This document shows, piece after piece, positions 36,383-48,884 of a stretch of 64,000 bases of DNA. Both the position numbers and the translations under genes were made by a program. The stretch's first letter is position 1. The number at the start of each line of letters is the position of its first letter. Source of the stretch: Macrotrachela quadricornifera. Taxonomy: Eukaryota; Rotifera; Eurotatoria; Philodinida; Philodinidae. Below the pieces are notes generated by a model. It had not been told where the DNA came from, ran no database searches, and saw only the letters and a program-made list of their open reading frames with translations. The stretch lies in contig JAJEKB010000944.1 in NCBI GenBank assembly GCA_022393335.1, forward strand, positions 78,851 through 142,850. Reading direction: 5' to 3'.

Positions 36383-38688
36383 ATGACAAGTGCTTCACTA
36401 ATCAATCATTATAATTCACATGAAAATTTTGATCAGTTCAATCCATTGAGTCATTCAATTCATAATAATACATCTAAACATGATGAATATAAACAAAAAT
36501 TACTTGAAAAAATCGAAAATAATAATCGCAATGGTAATTCATCATTTCTTGATACACTTGAAGAACTTCGTAATGAACAACGTGTCCGATTAGCACAAGT
36601 TGAACATGATTATTATAATCAAAAAGCAATATCATCACATGATATACCCAACTATACTCAGGATGGATATGTACAAACAAGTCAAGAAACATTAGTAACA
36701 TCAAAACCACCATTACCAAAAGCATCAAAACAATCATCATCACCTGTTTTTCTAACGGAAGAACGAGCTCAACATCATATTCATCATCGTCCAATGTCTG
36801 CTAATATTGTTCGAAGACATGATGATGAAATAGCTTTTTGTCCACATCGAACATCTGCAGGAAATACAACAACAACAACCGTACATGATTTAACAACTAA
36901 TCATGTTAAAAATCAAATACGACAGATGTGGAATGAGTTTGAATTAGATGATTATTTAGAGCAAAAAAAGTAAGTGATGAAATAAAAGATTTTATTATAT
37001 CTGAATTATTCTTTTCTTTTAGAAGTCATCGTCCATCAACAGCAGCTAGTTGGGCTGGACGTATTACAATTCCAGAACCATTCGCTCTTACCAATAGTAT
37101 GGATATGGATAATATACATCGAAAAAAATGTATGCAAGATATAGAAGTAGCAAAATTACAGAAAATAGTCGATGATGAAATCCATCTTAGTCGTTCTATT
37201 AAAGGTAACTATTACTGAAAATGACCTTTAGCATGTTTATATTATTAAAAATTGATATATAAACACTTTCTCTATCTAAATAACTAAAGAATAAACATCC
37301 TTCTTGTATGTTCATTTTATAAATAATTGAGAATTTATAATTTAAATATATCAATGAAGAAAATTTTGGAATGAATAAGATCAGTTTTATAACTTTGTCT
37401 TATTTATTTAGCTAAACCTGTACCAGCTCATGTTTATAAGCCATTGTATGGACAATTACAAGAAGAACAACGTATTCGTAGCGAACAAATTCGTCATATG
37501 ACTAAAGAATATTTATCATCAATAACCAAACCATTTGGATTTGATTCACGTGAAAAAGCTAAAAAAATTTTACGACGACATTCATATTCTGGTGGTGATA
37601 TTGGTCGGCCAGAACCACAATTTAAAGCTAGACCATTACCAAATTTTTATTATCAAGCACATCAAGATAATGAACAGTATGAAATCAAAAATTCTCTCTA
37701 TCTCTCTATTTCAATTTTTTATTTCATTTTAGATTGAAAGAAAAATCACTGTATCGATCACTTAGAAAAGATATGCGTGCAAAAGACTTACTTCGACAAT
37801 CTCGTTTACCATTTAGTAAACATAAACCAAAACTTACACGTCGTTCAATGAGTGTAAATGATTTAGCACGTATGGGTTATGAAGAACATTCATTTAAACC
37901 AAAAATAAATGGTTATTATGTACCAAATTTTGATAAACTTCATTCAAATTTTTTACGTAATGCTGAACAAAAAAAACGTACACGTTCACCAACAAAATGT
38001 AAACCATTTTTATTATATACAAATATGATTCCATCAAAAAAAGATAAAATTCTTGATGATATACGACATGATGCAAAAATAAAACATTATCAAACATTTC
38101 AAATAAAAGGAAAACAAATGCCAGTAAAATCAGCATCATTAGTGAGTTTATCAGCTAGTCTTCAACAACCTGAATCTATACCAACAAAAACAACTGAAGC
38201 ACAAAGATTACGAGAAGCTGTTGGAAAGAAAAAACGACGAGACGAAGATATTAAAAATAAATTAGAAGATTCTTTTCAAAGAACAAAATCAGCTAACGAA
38301 AGAAAAGTTCGAGAGAGAATTCGTGAAAGAGGAAAATTACAAGATCAAGCTATTGTTTCAAAAGCAAAACGAGAAGATAATGTAAATAAAAAAATTTTAA
38401 TTTTAATTATAATTTTATTTTGCATTTATTTAGACTCGTAAAATTCGACAATCAATGCGTCAAAGTGAAGATGACTATGCCAAAAAATTAGATGCAATGA
38501 ATGAACGTATTCAACAACGTCCATTATTACTTGAACAAGATTTAAGACACAAAGCTGTTCAAGAATTAGAAAAGAAATTTCAACATGCTATGAATATAGC
38601 AAAAGTTACTGAACAAGATTTAATTACAGAACAATACTATTCGCCAAATGTTAAACTTACTACAATACGTACGAATGGTTCGTCATAA
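36383..38688 (+). CDS. FAM161 family centrosomal/ciliary protein
   Basis: Five exons (36383-36969, 37023-37204, 37412-37676, 37733-38381, 38434-38688) total 1938 bases, 645 residues. The middle shows FAM161 landmarks: KAKPVPAHVYKPLY, followed by a charged helix and SITKPFGFDSREKAKK, then FKARPLPNFYY. The C-terminal third is basic coiled coil (KKKRRDEDIKNKLEDSF, RERIRERGKL), and the protein ends in a Glu/Gln-rich helix. The N-terminal 190 residues are low-complexity Asn/Ser/His-rich. FAM161A/B bind microtubules at centrioles and the connecting cilium. Whether this is the A or B form cannot be decided. The start is supported by a strong acceptor-like sequence about 15 bases upstream. Similar length to vertebrate members. 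Confidence 0.85.
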
Positions 38689-40212
38689 AAATGAACTTAT
38701 TATTGAATCATTTTGCATAAATATGTGAATAATTAATATACATTTTGAAATTTTTTTTTATGAAATAAACAAAAATATAATAACTTATATATTATGTTGA
38801 GTGATTGAAAAAATTACATAAAGTTTTTTTTTTGTCTACAATCTGAGTTTTACCCAATATATTATCACCTATAGATTAATATCTTAATTTCTAGCTAAAA
38901 TCTGTACGAAATGTAGACTAATAAAAGGAGAAATAATGCAATATCAGGTTATAATGAAACTATGGGAAATCTTCATAGTATTTGACGCACGAAGAACAAA
39001 CAGGATAACCATTGATTTGTATTCTAAACCACTGTAAAGGCCAAGGTTCGATCTAATGTTATGTGTTGGTAACGTCAGAATGACACTGACTGGAATCCAT
39101 ACGGATCATAGATGGTGAAGATGCCTTTATATGTATTTGAAACAGTTATATCATATGAACAACGGTTGTATTCACTCAACTGATATAATCGATATATTCT
39201 ACTAACCTTGTCTAAGACGTATTTATACATAAAAGGGTTAGAAAACTATATCAAATTCTTTCTACATGAGGTTTGAATAATTTCAATCAATGAATATCAC
39301 ATCTTGATTTATTGACAGAATGCTTTTAGAAATATTAATATTTAACTATAATTTTTGATTATAATCTCTATATCAATAGCTCTTTATTTCCAATGTCACA
39401 TACCTCTTTTATTTTATTTTTTTATAATCAATGATATGCTTGCTGTTTGAAGTGTGAAATAGGCCATAAATACCTCTACGATAAACAATCTTGACATTTA
39501 TAAGACCGGCAGTAAGTAAATATCTAAAGAAATTCAACTAGGTCTATAAATAAGCGGACACATATTTTACCAACTAAATTATATAGTTCTAAAAGTTTGT
39601 TTTTTATGTGTATATGAATGAATCGAGATAAAAGCATTCATTTTATTTATTGTATCGTTGTTTATGATTTCTCTTATATATTTCTCATTTCTATTAACTA
39701 AAAAGTGAATCATATATTATGATGTACTTCATTGCACTTTTATCGAATAATGATAGTCTTTATTTATTTGTTTTTTTAATGATCATTTAACATTACATTC
39801 TGTGCCTTTTTAATTGATGATATGCTACAGCTTGACTAAATGTTTCATATGTTGCTATTCACCAAGGTTTACACCCACCTAATTCTTTTTACATAGTTAA
39901 TAATATACAATAGCATAGTGTTATAATCACAATATTGTTTGGTTTTGTTTTTTTGCTCACGTTATGATTATTTCAACCACATCTGGTCTCTCACATATTG
40001 TATTGCCTGATAACAACACTATATATATACTCATTTTGCGCTTGTTTCCTTAGTAAGAGAATAAAAAGAACTTCTCGCTATTTTTTTTTCTTCCTCAACA
40101 GCAGATCGGTCAACTTGGCTTATCCTTTTCCATTCTTTTTGTGTCTTGTCTAAGACAAATATTTCTTTTCTTCTTTCTTTTTCCTCGTTTTTTTTTCCTA
40201 TATTACTACAGA
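38689..40212. other. 1.5-kb intergenic region
   Basis: Nothing coding. The last ~100 bases are a long pyrimidine tract ending in ACTACAG at 40205-40211, immediately before the SLC35A4 start, so an intron in the 5' leader or a spliced-leader acceptor is likely. Confidence 0.5.
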
Positions 40213-41313
40213 ATGCAGATAAGTAGTAGTGCTGGTCTTGGTTTAGCTATGTCTGCTTCAACAGGCGATGTTGATGATGATACATCATTATTATCAATAA
40301 CAGATAATTCAGTAAATTTTAAACAAAAATCTGAAAATATTTTACAATCAGTAGTATTTCGTGCAATGATATTTTTTCAAATACTTGCATATGGTTCATA
40401 TTCTGTATTAGTACATTTATGTGAAAAAAATGGATTTATTACATTTTCATCAACAACAATGAATTTTATTCTTGAATTTGTTAAATTATTATTTTCATTA
40501 GTTGCTTTAATTTGTTTTACACCAATAAATATAATTATTTATCCCGATAAAATACAATGTATATCTTGGTTTAGACAATCATTACCATATTCAATACCAG
40601 CAATATTATATTTTATTAATAATAATTTAGCTGTACATATGCAAGTACATATGGATCCAGCATCTTATCAAATATTATCAAATTTTAAAATATTTACAAC
40701 AGCTGTTTTATATAGACTTATTATGAAAAATAAATTAACAAGAAAACAATGGTTTGCACTTTCATTATTATTTTTTGGTGGATTAGCTTATAGTTTAGGT
40801 ACATTAAAAACTTCTTCATTTGTTTCAAAAAAAGTTACTTCAACTTCAGTTATAATGACTGATATGTATATTCATCCTATGGGTATACCTATGATAGCAA
40901 TTTATTGTACATTAAGTGGTCTTGCTGGTGTTTATAATGAATGGATTTTAAAAAAACATTATACTGAATCTCTTCATCTTCAAAATGTTTTTCTTTATAC
41001 ATATGGTACTATACTTAATTTAATACCAGCTTTAACTTCATCAATGTTAATAAATCAAACAGGAAATTTTTTAAATCCATTTCGTGGTTTTTCATTATAT
41101 ACATGGTTAATTGTATTAACACAAGCATTAAATGGTTTATTTATGTCTGTTGTTATAAAACATTCATCAAATATAATTCGTTTATTTGTTATATCATTTT
41201 CATTAATTATAACAGCACTTCTTTCTGCGTTTATTTTTCATATTAGTTTTAATATTTATTTCTATATTTCATTTGTTACAATGACATGTGCACTTTCAAT
41301 TTATTATTCATAA
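40213..41313 (+). CDS. SLC35A4: SLC35A4-like nucleotide-sugar transporter
   Basis: An intronless 366-residue multi-pass membrane protein of the drug/metabolite transporter superfamily. It has about ten hydrophobic helices after a 50-residue polar N-terminus. SLC35A4-type motifs are INNNLAVHMQVHMDPASYQ, LSNFKIFTTAVLY, LSGLAGVYNEWILKK, LQNVFLYTYGTILNL, LTQALNGLFMS and KHSSNIIRLFVISFS. The family sits in the Golgi and moves nucleotide sugars or related substrates; the specificity of SLC35A4 is not settled. The frame is open 24 codons further upstream (from 40141), but that extension is a translated pyrimidine tract with an acceptor AG at 40210-40211, so the ATG at 40213 is preferred. Its last codons overlap the end of HEMK1 on the other strand by six bases. 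Confidence 0.9.
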   Translation: MQISSSAGLGLAMSASTGDVDDDTSLLSITDNSVNFKQKSENILQSVVFRAMIFFQILAYGSYSVLVHLCEKNGFITFSSTTMNFILEFVKLLFSLVALICFTPINIIIYPDKIQCISWFRQSLPYSIPAILYFINNNLAVHMQVHMDPASYQILSNFKIFTTAVLYRLIMKNKLTRKQWFALSLLFFGGLAYSLGTLKTSSFVSKKVTSTSVIMTDMYIHPMGIPMIAIYCTLSGLAGVYNEWILKKHYTESLHLQNVFLYTYGTILNLIPALTSSMLINQTGNFLNPFRGFSLYTWLIVLTQALNGLFMSVVIKHSSNIIRLFVISFSLIITALLSAFIFHISFNIYFYISFVTMTCALSIYYS

Positions 41314-42719
41314 TAAATAAGGGCTTGTTTTTATTGTTTTCTTTTTCTTCTTTGCGGATATAACTCGTGTTAATTGATTAATATCATATCCAATTTTGAT
41401 ATTTTCAAAATGATCTTGTTGTTTAGTAAATAATTCTTTAATTTGATTTATATTAAATGGAGAACATTCAAATATAAGATAACCTTCATCATTAAGCCAT
41501 CCATTTATTGCACGATAAATTATATTTGAATAGAATTTTAATGGTGGATCAACAAATAAAGCAATAGAAGGTTCATGAAAAATTCCTTTATCACATTGTG
41601 ATAATTGATCTTTAGAAATATATGGAGGATTTGAAATAATCATATCATATGAAGTATTTTTAAGAAAATTTGAATCAAAGATATTTCCACGATGAAATTG
41701 AATATTATAACAATGATGTAAATATGCATTATTACGAGCAATTCGAAGTGCAGATGAACTAATATCACATGCATGAATTTGCCAATGAGGAAAAAGACGA
41801 GCTAATGTAATTGATAAACATCCACTNNNNNNNNNNNNNNNNNNNNNNNNNNNNNNNNNNNNNNNNNNNNNNNNNNNNNNNNNNNNNNNNNNNNNNNNNN
41901 NNNNNNNNNNNNNNNNNNNNNNNNNNNNNNNNNNNNNNNNNNNNNNNNNNNNNNNNNNNNNNNNNNNNNNNNNNNNNNNNNNNNNNNNNNNNNNNNNNNN
42001 NNNNNNNNNNNNNNNNNNNNNNNNNNNNNNNNNNNNNNNNNNNNNNNNNNNNNNNNNNNNNNNNNNNNNNNNNNNNNNNNNNNNNNNNNNNNNNNNNNNN
42101 NNNNNNNNNNNNNNNNNNNNNNNNNNNNNNNNNNNNNNNNNNNNNNNNNNNNNNNNNNNNNNNNNNNNNNNNNNNNNNNNNNNNNNNNNNNNNNNNNNNN
42201 NNNNNNNNNNNNNNNNNNNNNNNNNNTGCCAATGAGGAAAAAGACGAGCTAATGTAATTGATAAACATCCACTACCAGTACCAATTTCAACAATTGATTG
42301 TTCTTAAAAAAGAAATAAGATTTTTTTTCTTATTTAATTTGAAAAAATTTTTTTTATTTACTATTTATATTTTGTTTATAGAGTTGTTGTACATGATGAA
42401 TTAAAGATTCGGAATCACGACGTGGAATTAGTACATGTCGATTAACAATAAATAAACGATTAAAAAACATTGCTGAACCACATAAATATTCAATTGGAAC
42501 ATGACGATGATATTGATTAATTAATGAACGGAAAATTCCATATAATGATTTTGATTTTGAATGAGAAAGGCGTTGTAAATATTGAGCACGAATAAATAAC
42601 CAACGATATGCATATTTAGTAGATTCATCAGTGATATTTCGACGAAAAATTTGATTTAATGAACGCATTTTTCTTAAGAAGAATAATTTTATTTTTCGTT
42701 TACTGGTTATTGAATTCAT
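41308..42719 (-). CDS. HEMK1: HEMK1/PrmC-type release-factor glutamine methyltransferase
   Basis: Exon 1 is 42362-42719 and exon 2 is 41308-42302. Exon 2 is interrupted by 400 N (41827-42226) flanked by two identical 47-base copies. Removing the Ns and one copy leaves 548 bases, and both exons then sum to 906 bases, 301 residues, with no frame break. The N-terminal helical domain includes PIEYLCGSAMFFNRLFIVN and VLIPRRDSE. The AdoMet site EIGTGSGCLSI and the substrate-binding NPPYIS motif define N5-glutamine methyltransferases that modify the GGQ loop of release factors, mitochondrial in the case of HEMK1. A Lys-rich N-terminus (SKRKIKLFFLRKM) could be a mitochondrial targeting signal. It ends in KKKKKTIKTSPYLL. 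Tail-to-tail with SLC35A4. Confidence 0.92.
41780..42273. other. Assembly gap flanked by identical 47-base copies
   Basis: 41780-41826 is identical to 42227-42273; exactly 400 N lie between. Both copies encode the same piece of HEMK1. Collapsing them restores the gene, so the Ns most likely represent an unmerged overlap of two contigs, not missing DNA. Confidence 0.9.
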
Positions 42720-43352
42720 CCTATTGATACAGTATTTTAGTGAAACGAAAGATGTCGTCGTAGATCAATTGAAATTTTATCAAGAATATCTCACTCAGAT
42801 TCGTTATAAGAGCTTCTAATTATCGATATTGAGCTTAATTGTAAGTTTTATAACCCATGAACAAAATCTTTATAAGATAGTGCATTCAGGGATACGTAGT
42901 AAACTTTAGACAAGTCTCTTAAAGCATTTTTCTATCAAAATATTTAGTCTATTCTCTATTGCAAAAGATCAAGAAGTCGTGACAATGAAATCATGGTAAA
43001 AAAAACTGATGAATACCAAGAGCTTGTATATGTGAATAGATTTTTCATATACTTTATTTCTTGAGACGAAAAAATTGATTTTCAAAGTAAAAAATAAATA
43101 GATGATTTTTCTGTTTAGCGGATGTTGCGAAGATCTACATTGTATCCTATGTTGTTTGGCAAATAGCCGAAGTTTTCTGTATACATTCAAGCATAAATTA
43201 ATACTCATTCAGAAATTCATAATTTTCTCCTATGTTTGTATATGAGCCAGCTTGATCTGGATAATTAATGGATTTCCAAGGCCTCACTAAACCATCTTAA
43301 AGTCTTCTCATAATTTTTGTTCTGCTCATTTTTATTTTTACTTATCGCACAG
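42720..43352. other. Spacer, no gene seen
   Basis: Between the HEMK1 start and the LRR fragment. It should hold the HEMK1 promoter. I found no further leucine-rich-repeat exons in it. Confidence 0.5.
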
Positions 43353-43823
43353 ACACTCAACACACTCGATATTGAACGCAATCAAATTGGCACAGAGGAT
43401 GCTCAACATCTAGCTGATGCTCTACGAAAAAATAAAGTGTTCTTTTTCTTTTCATCTTTTTCATTTCTATAGTCACTTTTTCATATAGACACCCACTATG
43501 CTTGCTAGTGATAGCAATCCAATAACAGCCAATTTTCTCTTTATCATTCTCATTTTCAATCTTCATTCTTTTATACAGACATTGACCACGCTAGAATTTG
43601 GATTTACTCAGATCGGAGATGAAGGAGCTCAAAAACTGGCTGATGTATTGCGAAATAACACAGTAAAACTCTTTCTCTCTTTATGCGGTAATGTTTCCAT
43701 CTTCATTTTTTCCACATAGGTATTAACAATCCTTGACCTGCGATCCATTGGAATCGGAAATAGAGGATTGCAGCATCTAGTTAAAGCTTTACAAAATAAT
43801 GAATTCTATCGAAATGATAGCTA
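43353..43823 (+). pseudogene. Fragment of a leucine-rich-repeat (NLRC3/RNI-like) gene
   Basis: Three successive one-repeat exons: 43353-43436 and 43579-43662 are each exactly 84 bases (28 codons), then 43720-43823. Translations read LDIERNQIGTEDAQHLADAL, LEFGFTQIGDEGAQKLADVL and LDLRSIGIGNRGLQHLVKAL, the ribonuclease-inhibitor/NLRC3-type repeat. Each exon is bounded by AG and GT signals in the same phase, the one-repeat-one-exon design of this family. The third ends in TAG after FYRNDS. No start codon, signal or upstream repeat exons were found, so this is either a truncated remnant or the tail of a longer gene whose other exons are lost. Confidence 0.6.
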
Positions 43824-44628
43824 GAGAACATGCTAATCAGGCCTTGAAGAAAAATACCGGATTAATAGTAATATGGCTCTGAATGGCAAGATTGAAAACG
43901 AATTGAAATAACTGATCATTATAATATTATTTTGATATTTAAACATAATATTTCTTAGCTTTCCATTATACGTTCAGTATAGAAATAATATTTCTGCCCT
44001 GTTCATCGCTCACTTTAAATACATAGGTAGAAATAAAAAGAATGATACAATATTTAAAGAATTCTCATTATTATATTCGTTAGAATGTTTTTGTTCGAGG
44101 TGAAGATGTTAAGTGAAAAACAGATCAACCTATTTCTAAACGACAAAAATACATTTCATTTCGCTACTCTCAACCCTTACTTTTAGCAATCAGTCTTTTA
44201 TTGAAAATAAATAGCATTTAAGCGGTGTCTTTGTAAATAACCAATGGAGAAATGTGGAGTTCAATTCGTTGGGGCATGTCATACCATTTATTTAAATGTT
44301 TAGATACTCATCGTAGCTATGGATGATAAACAAGCACATACAACAGAAGAAAATGAAATCTTGTTACTTTTTGAAGTTTTTCAAACAATTTTTTGCTAAG
44401 ACAATTGGCCTCCAACAAGAAAATAATGATTTTTTTTATTAAGTTCGGTCTGAGGTGCTCGAGATCAAAGAATCGATTTATATCATTAATTTTAAAAGTT
44501 TTCTTCAAAGAATTTTCTTTCCTCCAATAAATTTTTCATGTCAATCATAAAGATGGCCATATGAAAGAGAGTGACTGTGCTTGCGTCTTTTATTTGTATT
44601 ATTTTCTATTTCATTCTTCCTCATTTAT
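43824..44628. other. Spacer, no gene seen
   Basis: AT-rich; the ORF at 44317-44508 on the minus strand is not supported by composition or motifs. Confidence 0.5.
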
Positions 44629-46753
44629 TAGCATTTTCTTACTTTTCATTACTGATTTAACTGCTAACTTAATTTGTTCTGTAAAGTCTTTGAAAAAATC
44701 TACAATGGATTTTAGCGAGTCACCATGGATTCCGATATGTACAAAAGCTTTCGTATCTAAGAAATCTGACCATATTAATCATACGTAAATTGATTAACAT
44801 CACACTCAACAGCTGTCTCGATATCTGTTCGTAACTTATGAAATACATCTTATTTACATACAAATCATTTTTTTATAGTTGTGTCTAACCGTATTCATGA
44901 AGAGGACATTAAAAAATAGCGGCGAACGGTGTATTGCTGATGAGATATTTCGCAGATGTGAGTATAAAATTAATAAATCGAGATATTCTTGCAACTTTCT
45001 GATCAATTTAATATATATATGATGACCAATGAATGATATAAATTGAACAATAAACATTATTGTCTAAAGAAAACGGAGAATTAGTTTTCATCAAATACTA
45101 CGATAACATTTCATAAAATTTGGCTTGACACGTAATACTTTACTTTTAGTGATGTGATGAAGAGCCTCAGATTTCGAATTTCTTGTCTAAAAATTTTCAT
45201 TGTAAATCTAATATCCTTTCTCTATAAAAAGAACACGGTTAGAATAAAACACTTTTGTAACAACATGTTAAAAATATGTACGAGTTTTCGCTCAAGAATT
45301 TATTATTATAGATTTTCACAAAAAGAAGGTTTTTCGTCTATATCTAAAAATGAATTATGTCAGGTCGAAAATCACACTATTCTATGCCTTTAAAATACAA
45401 TTTTTTTTACCATATTTTCTGGGTATAAAAATCCGGTATTGGTGAGCTTGTTTGCTGCTTTTTTGTTTATATTGAATAAATTCATTTCTTAAATAGATTT
45501 TTGAAGTAGTGGAAATAACTATTGGTGTCGATTTGCGTTTTGTTATATGTCGACAAATACCAATTTTGCTTGAGAAAATGGCGTCAACACCAGTTTTTAT
45601 TGCCGGTAAATATAAGTTGAAGTGTATTGAATAACTACAATTTCTTTTAGATTCTCCACTTATTCAACTTCTACGAGTACTTTGTCATTATTTCGATGAA
45701 AGTGTTCACTATGTATTCAATGATAGAGTGAGTATTTTCTTACGCTTTTTTCTAGACACAACACTCTCATTATGTATAAAATATTATGTACGACTTTCAG
45801 GAGTAGATCAGAGTAAGAAAGTATTTGTTAGTAATTGAGTGTATTTGAAAAAAGTAATAGATTAGTGCAGTTATTGCAAATGAATTGTCTCAATAGAATG
45901 ATTCAGCGACATTTCATCAGCATTTTTCATTTGTATCAGTTACATTATAGGCATATATAATACAGATGCTTTTCATTATTTTTATCCAGTTAATTATGAT
46001 TTTCTTTTAGAAATCAACAACACCATATCCAACATTAATTTTCCAAGATGTTATTTTTATTTAATTGGATTTTATTCCTATTGTATCAATAACATCATCT
46101 GATGATGATTTGCTACTTTTACTTGCTTTATATTCAATATTTGAATTGAATTTCAATAGGAATAATCGCATTATTCGTATGGTTTATTCAATTTATTTTA
46201 GTGATAAACGTTTTATTTCAAATACAATTCGAACTTTAATCTATGAAAAAGGGATTAGTATTATTAATGAAAAAGATTAAAAACCATTAATTGGTACAAA
46301 TTCAATATTAAATAATTCTTCTTCAGTTAGTAATGATATTGAAACTTCACCAAATAATCAAGATTCAACATGCCTTTCTACAAATGAACGTGTAATTGAT
46401 GTAAATAATAATAGTTCAAAGTTTGCTACGACAATTATTCATGAAGAGTAAGTATCCTGTTCTTAGTATCCTTGTTATACTAAATTATGTTTTTTTGATA
46501 CAGGTCAAACGACGAAATCAAAGAAACATATTTAGATAGTGATTCTTTACAAGAAAAACCTCATCATCGAACATGACGATAAAAAATATCAGAAATTTGT
46601 TTTATTAGAAATAATGAGTCTATGACTGTTGGTAATAATAGTTGAGATGATTATCGAGATAATAGTAATTCTTCATTTGACATCAATTCAAGTATAGTTT
46701 CTCAACAAACAAAAACCGAAAACGTCGTTATTAATGTTTATATTGAAGGTTAG
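44629..46753 (+). pseudogene. Multi-exon pseudogene of unknown family
   Basis: Splice signals outline exons at 45497-45605, 45651-45727, 46011-46447 and about 46504-46753; less certain exon-like pieces lie at 44629-44787 and 44880-44970. Joined in phase, the translation contains ITIGVDLRFVICRQIPILLE, ADSPLIQLLRVLCHYFDESV, LLLLLALYSIFELNFNRNN and IRTLIYEKGISII, then a Ser/Asn/Asp-rich tail. In-frame stops occur at 46062-46064 and 46278-46280, with three more (TGA, TAA, TGA) in the last exon before its TAG at 46751. So the splice frame is preserved but the coding frame is broken five times. I recognise no domain; the helical Leu-rich first half would fit an intracellular helical-repeat protein, but that is a guess. 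Confidence 0.6.
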
Positions 46754-48884
46754 ACAGTACTATTCTGTATTATTTTACTTATCTTTTTTTCCTCTTTTAA
46801 AGATAAATTTGAAAGACTATCAATATGAACAAATTAATGAGAAATTCTCCATATGTATTTGATATCTTTATAATATACAAAACATTCATTTTTGACAATA
46901 CGTAAGGTTTGATGCTCAATTATAAGTATATCTAATTTTTTATATGGAAAAAATCATTTTAAAAGTAAAGATTATTTAAATTAATAAAGATTTTGAATTA
47001 ATCTTTCCAATTATTAGATTGACAGTTGTCTCATTCAAAAACACTGACAAATACAGAAAAAAACTGTATCTCCTTTTACACTTCTTATTGTATCTATGTT
47101 TAATTTAATAATATGGTATTAATATCACTAAATTGCCTATATTTCGAATAGAAATATGCTGTTATCTTGTTTATCTTACTTCATCATACTATAAAGAGGA
47201 TCAACAATTTTTCAATACCAATTCGAAAAATACATCAATGAATTTCACAAATGTTTTCGGCTCATTATGACATTAGAAAAATTTACTTTTTGTACTAGAG
47301 TATCACTAATTAGTATTAATTAGGGTGAATTAGTGATTAAACGATACAAAAGAAAGCCATCTTTAATTTTTTTATGCGTAGAACTATACAAACAGTTTTC
47401 TACAATATTACATCTCAATCAATTAAATCTAAAATTCATATGAAACATGAGAGAATTTTTAATAACTGCTCGTCAGCCTGAAATATTTAATTAGTTTTGA
47501 ACTTAATTAATTAATAACTCAGTCAATAATTTATGAATCCTCTTTTTTATTGCAAAGACGTACCATTGAAAGTATTCTCTAGAAATTAAAAGAAATTGAG
47601 GATATGTTTTGAGGGAGACCCTCGCCTTATGCAAGGTTGGGATGTGTCATGGTTTGTTTTGACTCACTGCTATTACACGGATATATTCTATAGTGATTCC
47701 AATATCGTCGAAAACTGAAGACTAGTTATACTATTTATGATTTTCAAACCATTTGATGAGCTCCTTAAAAGATGTGGAAATGCATCATGGTTCTCTTTGA
47801 CTTACCGATCTTTATCTTCATCCTCAAGATGGTGACAAATCCATGCAGAATTGAATTCTGCATCGAATGAAAGTGAGGTGATGTCTTCGAGAAAATTTCT
47901 TTTTTTCTTTTATTTATAAAATGAATGAGAGATACCAAAGATAAAAGTAAAAACACAGAACAGAAAGAATAACGAAGAAAAGAAGGATTGAATAAATATG
48001 TAGGTCAAGTATTATTAATTTGATGTCTTTCGAGTTATTTATTTTTCAAACAAACAGATTTTGATAACATCAAAATAATGTAGAGAGGTCTATCTATTCG
48101 ATCGACGAATCCTAATAATCGATTTGGTGAAAGTTAGCATAATGCAATATGGCATGTTACTATCTAATAATCTAATCACTATGAGAAAGCTTGCATATTA
48201 TATTCTTTTGTTTTAGACCCATTTGTCATTTTAGAGCATGTGTTTATTTGAATATTATGCTTCTATCTTTATTTTCTTTTTCCATAGAAAGAAATAATCA
48301 TAAATGTCTGATGTTTTCAATAACTAGTAATTCTGAGTGTGTCTTTTTGTTTTCATTTATTTCACCGTACTTTTAATGCATCAAAATACATCAAAATTGA
48401 AAACAATCGAATTCCTAATATCCTTCAAAAATGATCCATTATAATGCATTAACATCAAAACCAATCGACACGCTCATGTGCTTTAGTAGTATTGTATTAA
48501 AATGCGTTAAGATGAATCTGTAATCATCCACTTCATATCGATCAAAAAGTATCATTTAATTGAACAGCATTTCGTTTTCGGTCGGAGTTAAACCAAAACG
48601 AAATTTTCTGCAGCATTAAATGAAATTCATTTATATTTAATATTGTTTATTTTTGATTTTAGTTGGATGAAATATATTCTTATTTCAACGTCGAATCTAG
48701 ATAAAAACTTGTTGAATTCAAAGTAATATGTCATTCCATAGAAATGTTGAGCGAGATTCAATTCAGCCAATATTATCAAAGATTTTATTTTAATTTAATT
48801 GTATTTACTAGAGGAACTATTCTTTTTATGCATTAAACAAAACCTTTCAGAGTTTACATTCGGCTGATGACTTTTTAGAATAGT
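46754..48884. other. 2.1-kb intergenic region
   Basis: No gene seen. Two short direct repeats of about 30 bases (near 47639 and 47772, core CATGGTT.T.TTTGACT.AC) are about 130 bases apart. Otherwise AT-rich. Confidence 0.5.

Noticed and set aside
40141..40212. Longer N-terminus for SLC35A4
   Set aside because: The 24 extra codons are Phe/Leu runs from a pyrimidine tract that ends in a splice acceptor just before the ATG at 40213.
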